Of a DNA stretch of 64,000 nucleotides, positions 1-11,178 are shown piece by piece. Origin of the DNA: Phenylobacterium deserti (GTDB lineage Bacteria; Pseudomonadota; Alphaproteobacteria; Caulobacterales; Caulobacteraceae); assembly GCA_943332615.1 (NCBI GenBank), contig CALQQB010000007.1, positions 1 through 64,000 of the forward strand, given 5' to 3'. Numbering within the stretch: the stretch's first letter is position 1; the number at the start of each line of letters is the position of its first letter. The notes beneath the pieces are model-generated. The model searched no databases. It saw only the letters and a program-made list of their open reading frames with translations, and had not been told where the DNA came from. The position numbers and the translations under genes are program-made.

Positions 1-132
1 ACCCAGGACGTCCCTGACGTTGTCCGCCTTGGCGAGGGCGGCCTGAAGATCGCCGGCCATGGCCAGGCTGAGCTCGGCCAGGCTGCGCAGCAGGCGGCTG
101 TTGTCCTCGATCATGTCAGCGTCGCTGGCCAT
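1..132 (-). CDS. Unknown protein, 5' part only (LexA-controlled)
   Basis: Only the first 44 codons lie in the window; the gene runs off the left edge. The peptide starts MASDADMIEDNSRLLRSLAE and looks like a soluble, acidic amphipathic helix with no signal peptide, so I cannot name the product. The start is set by the promoter just upstream: the ATG sits where transcription should begin, with no room for a Shine-Dalgarno, so the mRNA is probably leaderless. A perfect GTTC-N7-GTTC LexA box overlaps the -10 element, which suggests a DNA-damage-induced function. Confidence 0.6.
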   Translation of the reverse strand, partial: MASDADMIEDNSRLLRSLAELSLAMAGDLQAALAKADNVRDVLG

Positions 133-133
133 G

Positions 134-148
134 GAACAAAAGTAGAAC
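134..148 (-). promoter_or_regulatory. LexA (SOS) operator GTTC-N7-GTTC
   Basis: On the minus strand this reads GTTCTACTTTTGTTC, an exact match to the direct-repeat LexA box of Alphaproteobacteria. It starts two bases upstream of the ATG of the leftmost gene and encloses its -10 hexamer, which is the right place for repression. Confidence 0.7.
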
Positions 149-167
149 AACTGGCAGCGGTTGTCAA
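139..167 (-). promoter_or_regulatory. Sigma-70-type promoter of the leftmost gene
   Basis: Minus strand: a consensus TTGACA -35 (162–167), a 17-base spacer and TACTTT as -10 (139–144). Transcription should start about seven bases downstream, at the ATG itself, predicting a leaderless transcript. Confidence 0.6.
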
Positions 168-203
168 GGGGAGTGGCCATCCCGCGATGGGGCGGATGTT
201 GAC

Positions 204-944
204 TCAGGCCCCGCTCATCTCCCCGGCCACCCGCCGCGCGGCGGCCTGCGGGTCGTTGGCGGCGGTGATCGGGCGGCCGCAGACGATGTGGGAGGCGCCG
301 GCGCGCAGCGCGTCCAGCGGGGTGGCGGCGCGGGCCTGATCGTTCTTCGCCGACCAGTCGGGGCGCACGCCGGGGGTCACCACCAGGAAGTCCTTGCCGC
401 CCAGCGCGCGGGCCAGCGCGGCTTCGTGCGGGCTGGCGATCACGCCGTCGCAGCCGGTGGCGATAGCCTGGTGGATGCGGCGCTCGACAAGGGCGCGGGC
501 GGTCTCGTGGTAGCCGGTCTCGATCAGGTCCTCGTCGGTAAGGCTGGTCAGCACCGTGACGGCGAGGATCTTCAGGTTCGAGGCCCCGCGCCCGCGCACC
601 GCTGAGGCCATCACCTGCGGCTCGCCATGCACCGTGAGGAAGTCGCAGCCTGAGCCCGCCAGCACCGCGGCGGCCCGCTGCACGGTGGCGCCGATGTCAT
701 GCAGCTTCCAGTCGAGGAACACCTGCTTGCCCGCCGCCTTCAGCTCGCGGGCGAGGCTCATGCCGTCGCCGGTGGCGAAGAGCTCCAGGCCGACCTTGTA
801 GAAGCTGACGGTGTCCCCGAGTGAGCGCACCATGCTCCGGGCCGCGTCCGCTGTGGGCAGGTCCAGCGGCACGATCAGGCGAGGATCGGCCTTGCCGTCG
901 TTTTCCCCCGGCGTGGGCTGCGCGAACGTGGCGGCGGCGACCAT
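204..944 (-). CDS. pyrF: Orotidine-5'-phosphate decarboxylase
   Basis: Decarboxylates OMP to UMP, the last step of de novo pyrimidine synthesis, in the cytoplasm. The TIM-barrel markers are in order: RLIVPLD (Asp28), FYKVGLELF (Lys50), the catalytic D-x-K-x-x-D cluster in LDWKLHDIGATV (Asp78, Lys80, Asp83), TPGVRP and the phosphate-binding GRPITAA near the end. Length (246 aa) is slightly above the usual 230–240 because about 20 residues precede the conserved part, so the true start may be further in. It is monocistronic-looking and divergent from the MarC gene. Confidence 0.95.
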   Translation of the reverse strand: MVAAATFAQPTPGENDGKADPRLIVPLDLPTADAARSMVRSLGDTVSFYKVGLELFATGDGMSLARELKAAGKQVFLDWKLHDIGATVQRAAAVLAGSGCDFLTVHGEPQVMASAVRGRGASNLKILAVTVLTSLTDEDLIETGYHETARALVERRIHQAIATGCDGVIASPHEAALARALGGKDFLVVTPGVRPDWSAKNDQARAATPLDALRAGASHIVCGRPITAANDPQAAARRVAGEMSGA

Positions 945-1005
945 GGCATGGCTCCGTGAGGGCGGGGTGTGGTCCGCGAGCTGCGATTTGGGCTAAGACC
1001 GAGGG

Positions 1006-1686
1006 ATGAGCCAGACAGAGTTCGCGGTCAACTTCTTCGTCGCGCTGTTCGCCCTGATCGATCCCGTCGGCAACGTCCCGCTGTTCGCGGCGGCGACGGC
1101 GGGGGTGAAGGCGCGCGATCGCGCCTGGATCAGCCTCTACATCTCGCTGTTCGTCTTCGTCTTCCTGACCTTCTTCTATTTCACGGGCCTGAGCCTGCTG
1201 CAGTTCTTCGGAATCTCGCTGCCGGCGTTCCGGATCGCCGGCGGTGTCATCCTGTTCCTGCTGGGCCTCGAGATGGCCCGTGACGACTTCTCCGCCAGCG
1301 GCGCGGGGGCGGCGGATGGCGTGGTCGGCCAGGGCCGCGCCTTCGTGCGCAAGCGTTTCGAGATGATGATCGTGCCCTTCGCCATGCCGCTGCTGATCGG
1401 CCCCGGCGCGATCTCCTCGGTGGTGATCTACGCCAGCCAGGCCAAGCAGTTCGGCATGCAGGGCGCGGCGGTGGGGGTGGGCGCGATCGCGGCGGTGTCG
1501 GTGGCGACCCTGGCCTCGTTCCTGGCGACGCCGATCCTGACCCGTATCCTGGGGCGCATCGGCTTGACCATCGTGGTCCGGGTGCTGGGGCTGATCCTCT
1601 GCGCGCTGGCCGTGCAGTTCATCCTGGCCGGGTTCGCAGCCAGCACCACGGGCTTCATCCGTCCCGGTGTGGCCCATCCCTACTGA
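1006..1686 (+). CDS. MarC family integral membrane protein
   Basis: A 226-residue protein with about six hydrophobic helices, of the MarC/NAAT family. It opens with the family pattern FFVALFALIDPVGNVPLF and has the second-half counterpart MPLLIGPGAISSVV, the internal duplication with helix-breaking Asn/Pro/Gly typical of these inner-membrane proteins. The function of MarC proteins is poorly defined; some are proposed amino-acid transporters. GAGGG lies immediately before the ATG. Its stop codon overlaps the stop of the convergent SDR gene by seven bases. Confidence 0.88.
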   Translation: MSQTEFAVNFFVALFALIDPVGNVPLFAAATAGVKARDRAWISLYISLFVFVFLTFFYFTGLSLLQFFGISLPAFRIAGGVILFLLGLEMARDDFSASGAGAADGVVGQGRAFVRKRFEMMIVPFAMPLLIGPGAISSVVIYASQAKQFGMQGAAVGVGAIAAVSVATLASFLATPILTRILGRIGLTIVVRVLGLILCALAVQFILAGFAASTTGFIRPGVAHPY

Positions 1687-2480
1687 GGCTTGCGCACGGG
1701 TGACCCGGCAGCGATCAGGGCCAGGGCCCAGCTTTCCGGGATGATCTTCACCAGGGTGGCGGCCGCCTTGTTGGGCAGGCCGGGGACGCAGATGGCGCGG
1801 TTGGCCTCCATCGCCGCATAGCCAGCCGCGACCACCGTTTCGGCGTCCTGCCACATCCAGGCCGGGATCGCCGCGCTCATCTGGCGCCGTGTGCCGTTGG
1901 CGTCGTGGAACTCCGAATAGGTCATGCCCGGGCACAGGGCCGAGACGTGGACGCCGGCGGCGGCCACCTCCACGTGCAGGCTCTCGGTGAATTTCACGAG
2001 GCAGGCCTTGGACGCGCCGTAGAGGCTCGCGCCCGGGACGCCGGGAATCAGCCCAGCCAGGGAGGCGACGTTGACGATCCGCCCGAAGCCACGCTCCAGC
2101 ATGCCGGGCAGCGCCCGGTGCGCCAGCTCGCAAGGGGCGGTGATCATCACCTGGATGAAGGCCGCGTGGTCCGCCCAGTTCACCTCGCGATAGTCGCCCG
2201 GCACACCGTAGCCGGCATTGTTGATGAGGACATCGACGCCGCGACCCTGGGCGGCGAGCGTGTCCATGATGGCGGCCGGCGCCTTGGGGTCTGCAAGATC
2301 GGCGGCGATGACCACGGCCTCGACGCCGTGCCGCCCCCGAAGCTCTCCCGCCAGCGCCTCCAGCCGATCGGTCCGCCGGGCGGTCAAAGCCAGGTCATGG
2401 CCCTTCGCCGCCAGCAGCCTCGCGAAGGCCGCGCCGATTCCGGCTGAGGCGCCGGTCACCAAGGCCAACTTTCGATCCAT
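1680..2480 (-). CDS. Short-chain dehydrogenase/reductase (SDR)
   Basis: A classical NAD(P)-dependent SDR of 266 aa; substrate unknown. Visible are the Rossmann motif TGASAGIG (residues 9–16), NNAG (87–90) and the catalytic Ser140, Tyr154 and Lys158 (YGASK). ARRTDRL after the second strand suggests NADP preference. The ATG giving MDRKLALVTG is chosen because the further upstream extension has no homology-like sequence and would run into the divergent kup promoter region. It ends inside the last codons of the convergent MarC gene. Confidence 0.9.
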   Translation of the reverse strand: MDRKLALVTGASAGIGAAFARLLAAKGHDLALTARRTDRLEALAGELRGRHGVEAVVIAADLADPKAPAAIMDTLAAQGRGVDVLINNAGYGVPGDYREVNWADHAAFIQVMITAPCELAHRALPGMLERGFGRIVNVASLAGLIPGVPGASLYGASKACLVKFTESLHVEVAAAGVHVSALCPGMTYSEFHDANGTRRQMSAAIPAWMWQDAETVVAAGYAAMEANRAICVPGLPNKAAATLVKIIPESWALALIAAGSPVRKPQ

Positions 2481-2668
2481 GCGTGTCCTCGGAGTTAAGC
2501 CGCCCGAAACTCGGGCGCGGTATGATGCCTTGAAGGCCACGGTTGAGTGATCGCTCGCCTCGCCCGCGCCATGCGATTGTACGGCGTTCGGATTGGGTGT
2601 ATCGCGCCGGCCGCGTGACGGCATCGGGCCGCCTTAGGGAACAGTGCGTTCGTTCCCGGAGATATTGG

Positions 2669-4588
2669 ATGGCTGATCCGGCCGGCGCTCCCGTCAGCGG
2701 AGCGGAAGGGACGCATCACGCGCCCAAGGAGAAGTTCTGGGCGCTCGCAGTGGGGTCTGTCGGCGTCGTTTTCGGCGACATCGGGACCAGCCCGCTCTAC
2801 GCCATGCGTGAAGCCCTTGCTCATTCGAAGGGCGGCGGCGGCGGCGAGCTCGCCGTGCTCGGCGTGGTCTCGCTGATCACGTGGGCCCTGATCCTTGTGG
2901 TCACCGTCAAGTACGTTGTGTTCCTGATGCGCGCCGACAACAAGGGCGAGGGCGGCACTCTGGCCCTGATGGCGCTGGCCCAGCGAGTCAGCCCCGGGCA
3001 GCGCTCAGCGATCATTTTCGGCCTGGGGATGCTGGGCGCGGCGCTGTTCTACGCGGACGGGATCATCACGCCGGCCGTCTCGGTCATGGGCGCTGTCGAA
3101 GGTCTGCGCGACGCGCCCGGGGTCCCGAAAGAGGCGGCCGACTGGGTGCTGCCGATCGCGGCCGGCATCCTCATCTCGCTGTTCCTGATCCAGTCGCGCG
3201 GCACCGCCAGCATGGCCCGGTTCTTCGGGCCGATCACCGCGGTCTGGTTCCTGGTGCTGGCGGGGCTCGGCCTCCACCACATCGCCGACGACCCCTCGGT
3301 GTTTCGCGCCTTGTCGCCCTGGTTCGGCGTCACGTTCCTGATCGACAACGGCTTCCTGGGCTTCGTCATCCTGGGCAGCGTGTTCCTGGCGGTCACCGGG
3401 GCTGAGGCGCTGTACGCGGACATGGGGCATTTCGGGAAGAAGCCGATCCAGGCCGCATGGCTGGTGCTGGTGCTGCCCTGCCTGCTGCTGAACTATCTAG
3501 GGCAGGGCGCCCTGGTCCTCGCGCACCCCGAGGCGCGGATCAACCCGTTCTTCGAGATGATCCCGCAGGAGGTCTACTGGCCGGTGCTGCTGCTGGGCAC
3601 GATGGCGGCCGTGATCGCCAGCCAGGCGGTCATCACCGGGGCCTTCTCCATGACCCAGCAGGCCGTGCAACTCGGCCTGTTCCCCCGCATCGACATCCGC
3701 CGGACCTCGGAAACCCAGGCCGGACAAATCTTCGTGCCGTCGGTCAACAACCTGCTGCTGGTCGGTGTGCTGCTGCTGCTGTTCATGTTCCGCAGCTCCA
3801 CCAACCTGGCGGCCGCCTACGGCATCGCCGTCACCGGCGCGATGTTCGTGGACACCCTGCTGTTCTTCTACATCGTCCGCTACATGTGGAAGCGGCCGGT
3901 CTGGCAGGCGGCGCTGGCCTCCGCCAGCTTCGGCGCCCTGGACATCGTCTTCATCTCCTCGAACCTGCTGAAGATTCCGCAGGGCGCCTGGCTGCCGCTG
4001 GTGCTGGGCGCGGCGCTGGTGATCGTCATGTGGACCTGGAACCGCGGGGCGAAAATCCTAACCGACAAGACCCGCCGCGACAGCGTGCCCCTGCTGGAGC
4101 TGGTCGAAATCCTGAAGGCCAGGGCGCCCCACCGCGCGCCCGGCACGGCGATCTTCCTGACCTCCGACCCGGACACCGCGCCGGTGGCGTTGATGCACAA
4201 CCTCAAGCACAACAAGGTGCTGCACGAGAAGAACATCATCCTCAGCGTCTCCACCGCGGAGACGCCCAGGGTGAGCGACGACCTGCGCGTGCGGATCGAG
4301 CCGATCAACGACGACTTCAAGCGCGTGATCATCAACTACGGCTTCATGGAGAGCCCCAACATCCCCAAGGCCCTGGGGCTGTGCCGCAAACAGGGGCTGA
4401 AGTTCGACATCATGGCCACGTCGTTCTTCTTGGGGCGACGAAGCGTGGTGCCCTCGGCCCAGTCCGGCATGCCGCTGTGGCAGGACAAGGTCTTCATCTT
4501 CCTGATGAAGAACGCCGCCAACCCGACGGACTTCTACAAGATCCCGCCGGGCCGTGTGGTCGAGATGGGAACGCAGGTCACGGTCTAG
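2669..4588 (+). CDS. kup: Low-affinity potassium uptake protein Kup
   Basis: K+/H+ symporter of the KUP/HAK family in the inner membrane. At 639 aa it matches the usual 620–640. The family signature GVVFGDIGTSPLYAMREAL lies near residue 35, followed by about twelve hydrophobic segments and a roughly 130-residue soluble C-terminal domain. The reading frame is open further upstream, but the ATG giving MADPAGAPVSG follows CGGAGATATTGG and fits the family length. No partner gene is adjacent; the SDR gene is divergent. Confidence 0.95.
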   Translation: MADPAGAPVSGAEGTHHAPKEKFWALAVGSVGVVFGDIGTSPLYAMREALAHSKGGGGGELAVLGVVSLITWALILVVTVKYVVFLMRADNKGEGGTLALMALAQRVSPGQRSAIIFGLGMLGAALFYADGIITPAVSVMGAVEGLRDAPGVPKEAADWVLPIAAGILISLFLIQSRGTASMARFFGPITAVWFLVLAGLGLHHIADDPSVFRALSPWFGVTFLIDNGFLGFVILGSVFLAVTGAEALYADMGHFGKKPIQAAWLVLVLPCLLLNYLGQGALVLAHPEARINPFFEMIPQEVYWPVLLLGTMAAVIASQAVITGAFSMTQQAVQLGLFPRIDIRRTSETQAGQIFVPSVNNLLLVGVLLLLFMFRSSTNLAAAYGIAVTGAMFVDTLLFFYIVRYMWKRPVWQAALASASFGALDIVFISSNLLKIPQGAWLPLVLGAALVIVMWTWNRGAKILTDKTRRDSVPLLELVEILKARAPHRAPGTAIFLTSDPDTAPVALMHNLKHNKVLHEKNIILSVSTAETPRVSDDLRVRIEPINDDFKRVIINYGFMESPNIPKALGLCRKQGLKFDIMATSFFLGRRSVVPSAQSGMPLWQDKVFIFLMKNAANPTDFYKIPPGRVVEMGTQVTV

Positions 4589-4642
4589 CCTTGGGCAAGA
4601 GCCTTGAGCGTTCGGCGGTTCAAGTGAACTGTCGACCGCTCG

Positions 4643-4701
4643 AGGCTTGAACCCGTGATGGGTTCGCCTCTATAGGCGCGCGACTTTTTCGTTTCTCGCG
4701 C
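4643..4701 (+). promoter_or_regulatory. Structured leader upstream of argG
   Basis: Three potential hairpins in the kup–argG gap. The first pairs AGGC+GAACCC (4643–4654) with GGGTTC+GCCT (4660–4669); the second re-uses GCCT (4666–4669) with AGGC (4674–4677), so the two exclude each other. A third pairs GCGCGA (4678–4683) with TCGCGC (4696–4701). No long U-tract follows the first, so it is not an obvious kup terminator. Role inferred only. Confidence 0.35.
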
Positions 4702-4717
4702 AAGGCTCTCCATCGTC

Positions 4718-5938
4718 ATGGCCGACATCAAGAAGGTCGTCCTCGCCTATTCCGGCGGGCTCGACACCTCGATCATCCTGAAGTGGCTGCAGACCGAGTA
4801 CGGCGCGGAGGTGATCACCTTCACCGCCGACCTGGGCCAGGGCGAGGAGATCGAGCCGGCGCGGACGAAAGCCCTGGCGGCCGGGGTCAAGCCCGAGAAC
4901 ATCTTCATCGAGGACGTGCGCGAGGAGTTCGTGCGCGACTTTGTATTCCCGATGTTCCGCGCCAACACGGTCTATGAGGGCCAGTACCTGCTGGGGACGT
5001 CCATCGCGCGGCCCCTGATCGCAAAACGCCAGATCGAGATCGCCCGGATGCTCGGCGCCGACGCCGTCAGCCACGGGTCCACCGGCAAGGGCAACGATCA
5101 GGTCCGATATGAGGTGGCCTACTACGCCCTGGAGCCCGACATCCACGTGATCGCCCCCTGGCGCGAGTGGGACTTCAAGAGCCGCGAGGCGCTGCTGGAG
5201 TTCGCCGAGCAGCACCAGATCCAGATCACCAAGGACAAGCGCGGCGAGGCGCCCTTCAGCGTCGATGCCAACCTGCTGCACTCCTCCTCCGAGGGGAAGG
5301 TGCTGGAGGACCCGGCGGTCGAGGCCCCGGAGTTCGTCCACATGCGCACGATCGCGCCCGAGGACGCGCCGGACAAGGCCACCGTCTTCACGATGGACTT
5401 CGAAAAGGGCGACCCGGTCGCCATCGACGGCGTGGCGATGTCGCCGGCCACCCTGCTGACCAAGCTGAACGAACTGGGCCACGACAACGGCGTCGGCCGC
5501 CTGGACCTGGTGGAGAACCGCTACGTCGGCATGAAGTCGCGCGGCGTCTACGAAACGCCCGGCGGCACGATCCTGCTGGCGGCGCATCGTGGAATTGAAT
5601 CCATCACCTTGGACAGGGGCTCCATGCACCTGAAGGACGAACTGATGCCGCGCTATGCGGAGCTCATCTACAACGGCTTCTGGTTCGCCCCGGAGCGGGA
5701 GATGCTGCAGGCGGCCATCGATCTCAGCCAGGCCAAGGTCACCGGCCAGGTTCGGGTGAAGCTCTACAAGGGTAACGTCAGCATCATCGGCCGCACCAGC
5801 GCCTATTCCCTCTACGACCAGGACCTGGTCACTTTCGAGGAGGGCAAGGTCGCCTACGACCACCGCGACGCCACGGGCTTCATCAAGCTGAACGCCTTGC
5901 GCCTGCGGGTGGCGGCGAAGCGGGACAAGCGCGTTTAG
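4718..5938 (+). CDS. argG: Argininosuccinate synthase
   Basis: Joins citrulline and aspartate using ATP to give argininosuccinate, the penultimate step of arginine synthesis. The ATP-pyrophosphatase P-loop AYSGGLDTS is at residues 8–16 and is followed by the conserved [12 protein letters not shown] and [14 protein letters not shown]. Length (406 aa) equals the usual single-domain type I enzyme. It stands alone here, without argH. Potential mutually exclusive hairpins in its leader may mean post-transcriptional control. Confidence 0.97.
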   Translation: MADIKKVVLAYSGGLDTSIILKWLQTEYGAEVITFTADLGQGEEIEPARTKALAAGVKPENIFIEDVREEFVRDFVFPMFRANTVYEGQYLLGTSIARPLIAKRQIEIARMLGADAVSHGSTGKGNDQVRYEVAYYALEPDIHVIAPWREWDFKSREALLEFAEQHQIQITKDKRGEAPFSVDANLLHSSSEGKVLEDPAVEAPEFVHMRTIAPEDAPDKATVFTMDFEKGDPVAIDGVAMSPATLLTKLNELGHDNGVGRLDLVENRYVGMKSRGVYETPGGTILLAAHRGIESITLDRGSMHLKDELMPRYAELIYNGFWFAPEREMLQAAIDLSQAKVTGQVRVKLYKGNVSIIGRTSAYSLYDQDLVTFEEGKVAYDHRDATGFIKLNALRLRVAAKRDKRV

Positions 5939-6045
5939 ACCATTCGTCGCCTGGGTCGATCGCTCCAGGTTCCCCCGGCGCGCGATAGGCGCCAAGGTCC
6001 CCGGAACGGCGGCGCTTGTTCGCCAGCCCTCGGGGATCGCGAACC

Positions 6046-6450
6046 ATGCAACCGCACACCTACGTCGCCATCGTCACCCTGCTGGCGGTTCTGACCTATT
6101 TCTGGATGGGCCTCCAGGTCGCCGGCGCGCGGCGCAAGAGCGGCATCGCCGCGCCGGCGATGACCGGCGACCCGCTGCTGGAGCGGACCATCCGGGCCCA
6201 CTACAACACCCTGGAGTGGATGCCGATCTTCCTGCCGGCGCTCTGGCTGTTCGCGATCTACTGGAACGACCTGGTGGCCGCGGCCCTGGGCGTGGTGTGG
6301 ATCGTGGGGCGGATCCTCTATCAGCGCGGCTATGCGTCGGCCGCCGAGAAGCGCGGCACGGGGTTCCTGATCCAGGCGCTTGCCGCCGCCGTACTGCTCT
6401 TCGGGGGGCTCGGTCGCCTCGTCTACGTCGTGGCGGTGACCGGCGTCTGA
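6046..6450 (+). CDS. MAPEG family membrane protein
   Basis: A 134-residue protein with four hydrophobic helices. The segment TIRAHYNTLEWMPIFLP (about residues 49–65) matches the R-x-x-N-x-x-E region of MAPEG (membrane-associated eicosanoid/glutathione metabolism) proteins, and YQRGYA further on fits the fourth-helix region. Bacterial members are mostly uncharacterised; some have glutathione transferase or peroxidase activity. The ATG for MQPHTYVAIV is preferred over an upstream in-frame start because the first helix then begins directly. Confidence 0.85.
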   Translation: MQPHTYVAIVTLLAVLTYFWMGLQVAGARRKSGIAAPAMTGDPLLERTIRAHYNTLEWMPIFLPALWLFAIYWNDLVAAALGVVWIVGRILYQRGYASAAEKRGTGFLIQALAAAVLLFGGLGRLVYVVAVTGV

Positions 6451-6537
6451 CCTGCAACAAGGCAACCACAATTGCGACCGAGTGTTGTGGTGCTAATTCC
6501 GCCGTCCAAGGGGACGCGCCAGTTCGAGGCCGAGACC

Positions 6538-7125
6538 ATGTCGAGGAAATTCGCCACCATTGCCGCCGTCCTGGCGCTCAGCGCCGGCCTGGCGGCCTGC
6601 GCCACACCCACGCCCTACCAGCCCTTCGTTCGAGGCCAGACCACCGGCGGCGGGTTTTCGGATTCGAAGCTGGAGGCCAACCGCTACCGCGTCAGCTTCG
6701 CCGGCAACTCGCTGACCACGCGTGAGACCGTGGAGGGCTACCTGCTCTACCGCGCGGCCGAGCTGACGGTGCAGAGCGGCTACGACTGGTTCTCCATCGT
6801 CGAGCGCGACACCGACAAGAAGGTCAGCACCTACGTCGAGCCGGACCCCTTCTACCGGCCCTCGTACGGCGCCTACGGCCTGTGGCGCCCATCCTGGCGC
6901 TACTACGGCCGCGGCTTCGGCTGGCGCGGCTGGGACCCCTTCTGGGGCGACTCCTTCTGGACCGACCGGGTCGATGTGCGCACCGTCGAGCGGTTCGAGG
7001 CTTCGGCCGAGGTGGTGATGGACAAGGGCCCCAAGCCTCAGGGCGATGTGAAGGCGTTCGACGCCCGCTCGGTGATCGAGAATCTGAAGCCGCGCATCCA
7101 GTACCCGGCGCCGCCGAAGTCCTGA
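6538..7125 (+). CDS. Lipoprotein of CC0125/CC1285 type
   Basis: A 195-residue exported protein. Lys4 and a hydrophobic run lead to a lipobox-like LAAC (Cys21), so it is probably lipid-anchored in the envelope. The core TTGGGFSDSKLEANRYRVSF, then RETVEGYLLYRAAEL and GYDWFSIVERDT, resembles a small lipoprotein family I associate with Caulobacter. A Tyr/Trp/Arg-rich stretch (about 100–145) follows. The molecular function is unknown. The start is chosen at the signal peptide; the frame is open 66 bases upstream. Confidence 0.8.
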   Translation: MSRKFATIAAVLALSAGLAACATPTPYQPFVRGQTTGGGFSDSKLEANRYRVSFAGNSLTTRETVEGYLLYRAAELTVQSGYDWFSIVERDTDKKVSTYVEPDPFYRPSYGAYGLWRPSWRYYGRGFGWRGWDPFWGDSFWTDRVDVRTVERFEASAEVVMDKGPKPQGDVKAFDARSVIENLKPRIQYPAPPKS

Positions 7126-7140
7126 CGACAGCGGTCCGAC

Positions 7141-8922
<1,782 letters not shown>

Positions 8923-9089
8923 GATGACATCGGCGCCCGAATACGACGTTAATGTACGGCCAGGGCTCGAAAATCTGGCGCTTCAGGGCGTCCACGACCG
9001 GGTGTTCGCCGAATAGGCTTTTGGAGCGCGCCCTGTCGGAGGCGCGGTTTCCGAGTATGTTGTGCGCGTAGGGTTGGAGGTTGCCCGTC

Positions 9090-11147
9090 ATGTCTAGGGT
9101 GCGGATATCGCCCCTATTGCGCCGGTCGCCGCGTCGATCGGGCGCGCGCTGGTTCGTTTTCGCCCTGGCCCTGGTGGTGAACGCCGGCCTGGGCGCCAGC
9201 GCCTGGGCCGCCGGCCGCGTCGCCCTCATCGTCGGGGTCTCGGCCTATGAGAAGGTCCCGACCCTGGCCAACCCGGCCAAGGACGCCCGGCTGGTGCAGC
9301 AGACCCTGCAGAAGCTGGGCTTCACCGTCACCATGCTCAGCAACCCCAATCGCATCGAACTGCTGGAAGGCCTGGGCGCGTTCGAGGAGGCGTCGAAGGG
9401 CGCCGACGCGGCCGTGGTCTACTTCGCCGGCCACGGGGCGATGATCGACGGGGTGAACTACCTGCTGCCCAAGGACGCGGTGAGTTCCAGCAAGAGCGCG
9501 CTGACCGGCACCGCGGTTGAATCGGCCCGGCTCGGCCAAGCGCTGACCGGGGCCCGGTTCGTGCGGCTGGTGATCCTCGACGCCTGCCGCAACAATCCGG
9601 TGGCCTCGCGCAGCCTGGGCGGCAACACCCGCGGACTGGTTCGCGAGACCAGCGCCAGCTCCGTCCAGGTGGTGACCCTGATGGCCGCCGGTCCCGGCGA
9701 GGTCGCCCAGGACGGCGCCACCGCCAACAGCCCCTTCGCCACCGCCCTGGCTCAGGGCCTCACCCGGCCCGGCATGACAGTCGGCGAGCTGCCGTCCTAC
9801 GTCCAGGCCGAGGTGGCCCGGATCACTGAGAACGCCCAGACGCCGGATCTGCAGGGCATCTGGCCCGACGTCCACTGGACCTTCGATCCGAACGGCCCGC
9901 CGAAGACGGTGCTCGCCGCCGCGGGCGGCGCGGCCGACGTGACCAAGATCAAGTGGGAGAAGGACCAGGTCTTCTGGCAGACCATCAAGGACTCTGACGA
10001 TCCGGCCGACTTCAAGGCCTATATGGACGCCCAGGACCGCGGCGAGATCACCGGATCGTTCCGCCGGCTGGCCCAGAACCGCATCCGCACCATGGAGAAG
10101 GCCGGCCCCGGATCGTTCCAGGTGGCGACCCGCTCGGCCCAGGCCGGACAGGCGCAGGTGGTCAGCGCGCGCGAGGCCTTCGCCCGCGGCGACTACCGCT
10201 CGGCCGCCCGCGACTGGACCGTCGCCGCGGCCCAAGGCAACGGCGCGGCCATGTACAACCTCGGCGTCATGTCCTTGACCGGCAAGGGCGCGGCCAAGGA
10301 TGTCGCCGCGGCGTCGAAATGGTTCAAAGCCTCCGCCGAGGCCGGCCATGCCGGCGGCATGGTCAACTGGGGCCTCTGCCTGCTGAACGGCTTCGGGACC
10401 GCCAAGGACGAGCGCGCCGGGTTCCAGTGGATTCAGAAGGCCGCCGACAAGGGCTCGCCCGGAGCCATGGGCATGGTGGCGGAAGCCTATCTGCGCGGCC
10501 GTGGCGTGCCTGCCGATCCCAGGCAGGGCGCCGGTTGGCTGGAGCGGGCGGTGGACGCCGGTGACGGCCCCTCGATCGCCCAGCTGGCCGACCTGTACGA
10601 GCGGGGCGAAGGCGTGCCGGCCGATCCGCGCAAGGCGGTCACCCTCTACCAGCGCGCCGCGGTGTCGGGCGACGACCAGGCCATGGTGCGGCTGGGCTAT
10701 GCCTATGAGGACGGCCAGGCGGTACGCCGCGACGACGTCCAGGCGGCCACCTGGTATCAGCGCGCGGCCGAGCAGGGCAACTCCGAGGGCATGTCCAGCC
10801 TGGCGGTGATGCTGGAGAACGGCTCGGGTCTGTCGCAGGACTACGGCCGCGCGGCGGAGTACTACCGGCTGGCCGCCAACGCCGGCGACGCGCGGGGCTA
10901 TCTGGGCCTGGGCAGCCTGACGGCGCGCGGCGCGGGCGTGCGGGCCAATCCGGCCGAGGCGTTGAAGCTGTTCCAGGCCGCCGCCGATCGGGGCAGCGCC
11001 GCGGCGATGCGCAACCTGGGCGTCATGTATGAAAGCGGCCAGGGCGCGCCGCCTGACCGCAAGAAGGCGATCGACTACTATCGCAAGGCTATCGCCGCCG
11101 GCGACGAGGCCTCGCGCGACGACCTGCAACGACTGGGCGTGCGCTGA
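9090..11147 (+). CDS. Exported caspase-fold (C14) protein with eight Sel1 repeats
   Basis: A 685-residue protein. A signal peptide (about 1–41, ending SAWAA) precedes a p20-like caspase domain: RVALIVGVSAYEKVP, the catalytic His in YFAGHG (His115) and the catalytic Cys in ILDACRNNP (Cys166), so the dyad is intact. A linker with FWQTIKDSDDPADFKAYMD leads to eight consecutive 36-residue Sel1-like repeats (about 382–670), a protein-binding solenoid. The ATG nine bases after GGAGG is chosen; the upstream TTG touches the GGAGG. It is first of three genes for exported proteins. Substrate and role are unknown. Confidence 0.9.
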   Translation: MSRVRISPLLRRSPRRSGARWFVFALALVVNAGLGASAWAAGRVALIVGVSAYEKVPTLANPAKDARLVQQTLQKLGFTVTMLSNPNRIELLEGLGAFEEASKGADAAVVYFAGHGAMIDGVNYLLPKDAVSSSKSALTGTAVESARLGQALTGARFVRLVILDACRNNPVASRSLGGNTRGLVRETSASSVQVVTLMAAGPGEVAQDGATANSPFATALAQGLTRPGMTVGELPSYVQAEVARITENAQTPDLQGIWPDVHWTFDPNGPPKTVLAAAGGAADVTKIKWEKDQVFWQTIKDSDDPADFKAYMDAQDRGEITGSFRRLAQNRIRTMEKAGPGSFQVATRSAQAGQAQVVSAREAFARGDYRSAARDWTVAAAQGNGAAMYNLGVMSLTGKGAAKDVAAASKWFKASAEAGHAGGMVNWGLCLLNGFGTAKDERAGFQWIQKAADKGSPGAMGMVAEAYLRGRGVPADPRQGAGWLERAVDAGDGPSIAQLADLYERGEGVPADPRKAVTLYQRAAVSGDDQAMVRLGYAYEDGQAVRRDDVQAATWYQRAAEQGNSEGMSSLAVMLENGSGLSQDYGRAAEYYRLAANAGDARGYLGLGSLTARGAGVRANPAEALKLFQAAADRGSAAAMRNLGVMYESGQGAPPDRKKAIDYYRKAIAAGDEASRDDLQRLGVR

Positions 11148-11178
11148 TTGGGCGCGCGCTGATCGAGGGGACGAGACC

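Noticed and set aside
697..2133. 478-codon minus-strand frame across pyrF, the MarC gene and the SDR
   Set aside because: Overlaps three well-supported genes in other frames and has Gln/Arg/Asp-rich shadow composition.
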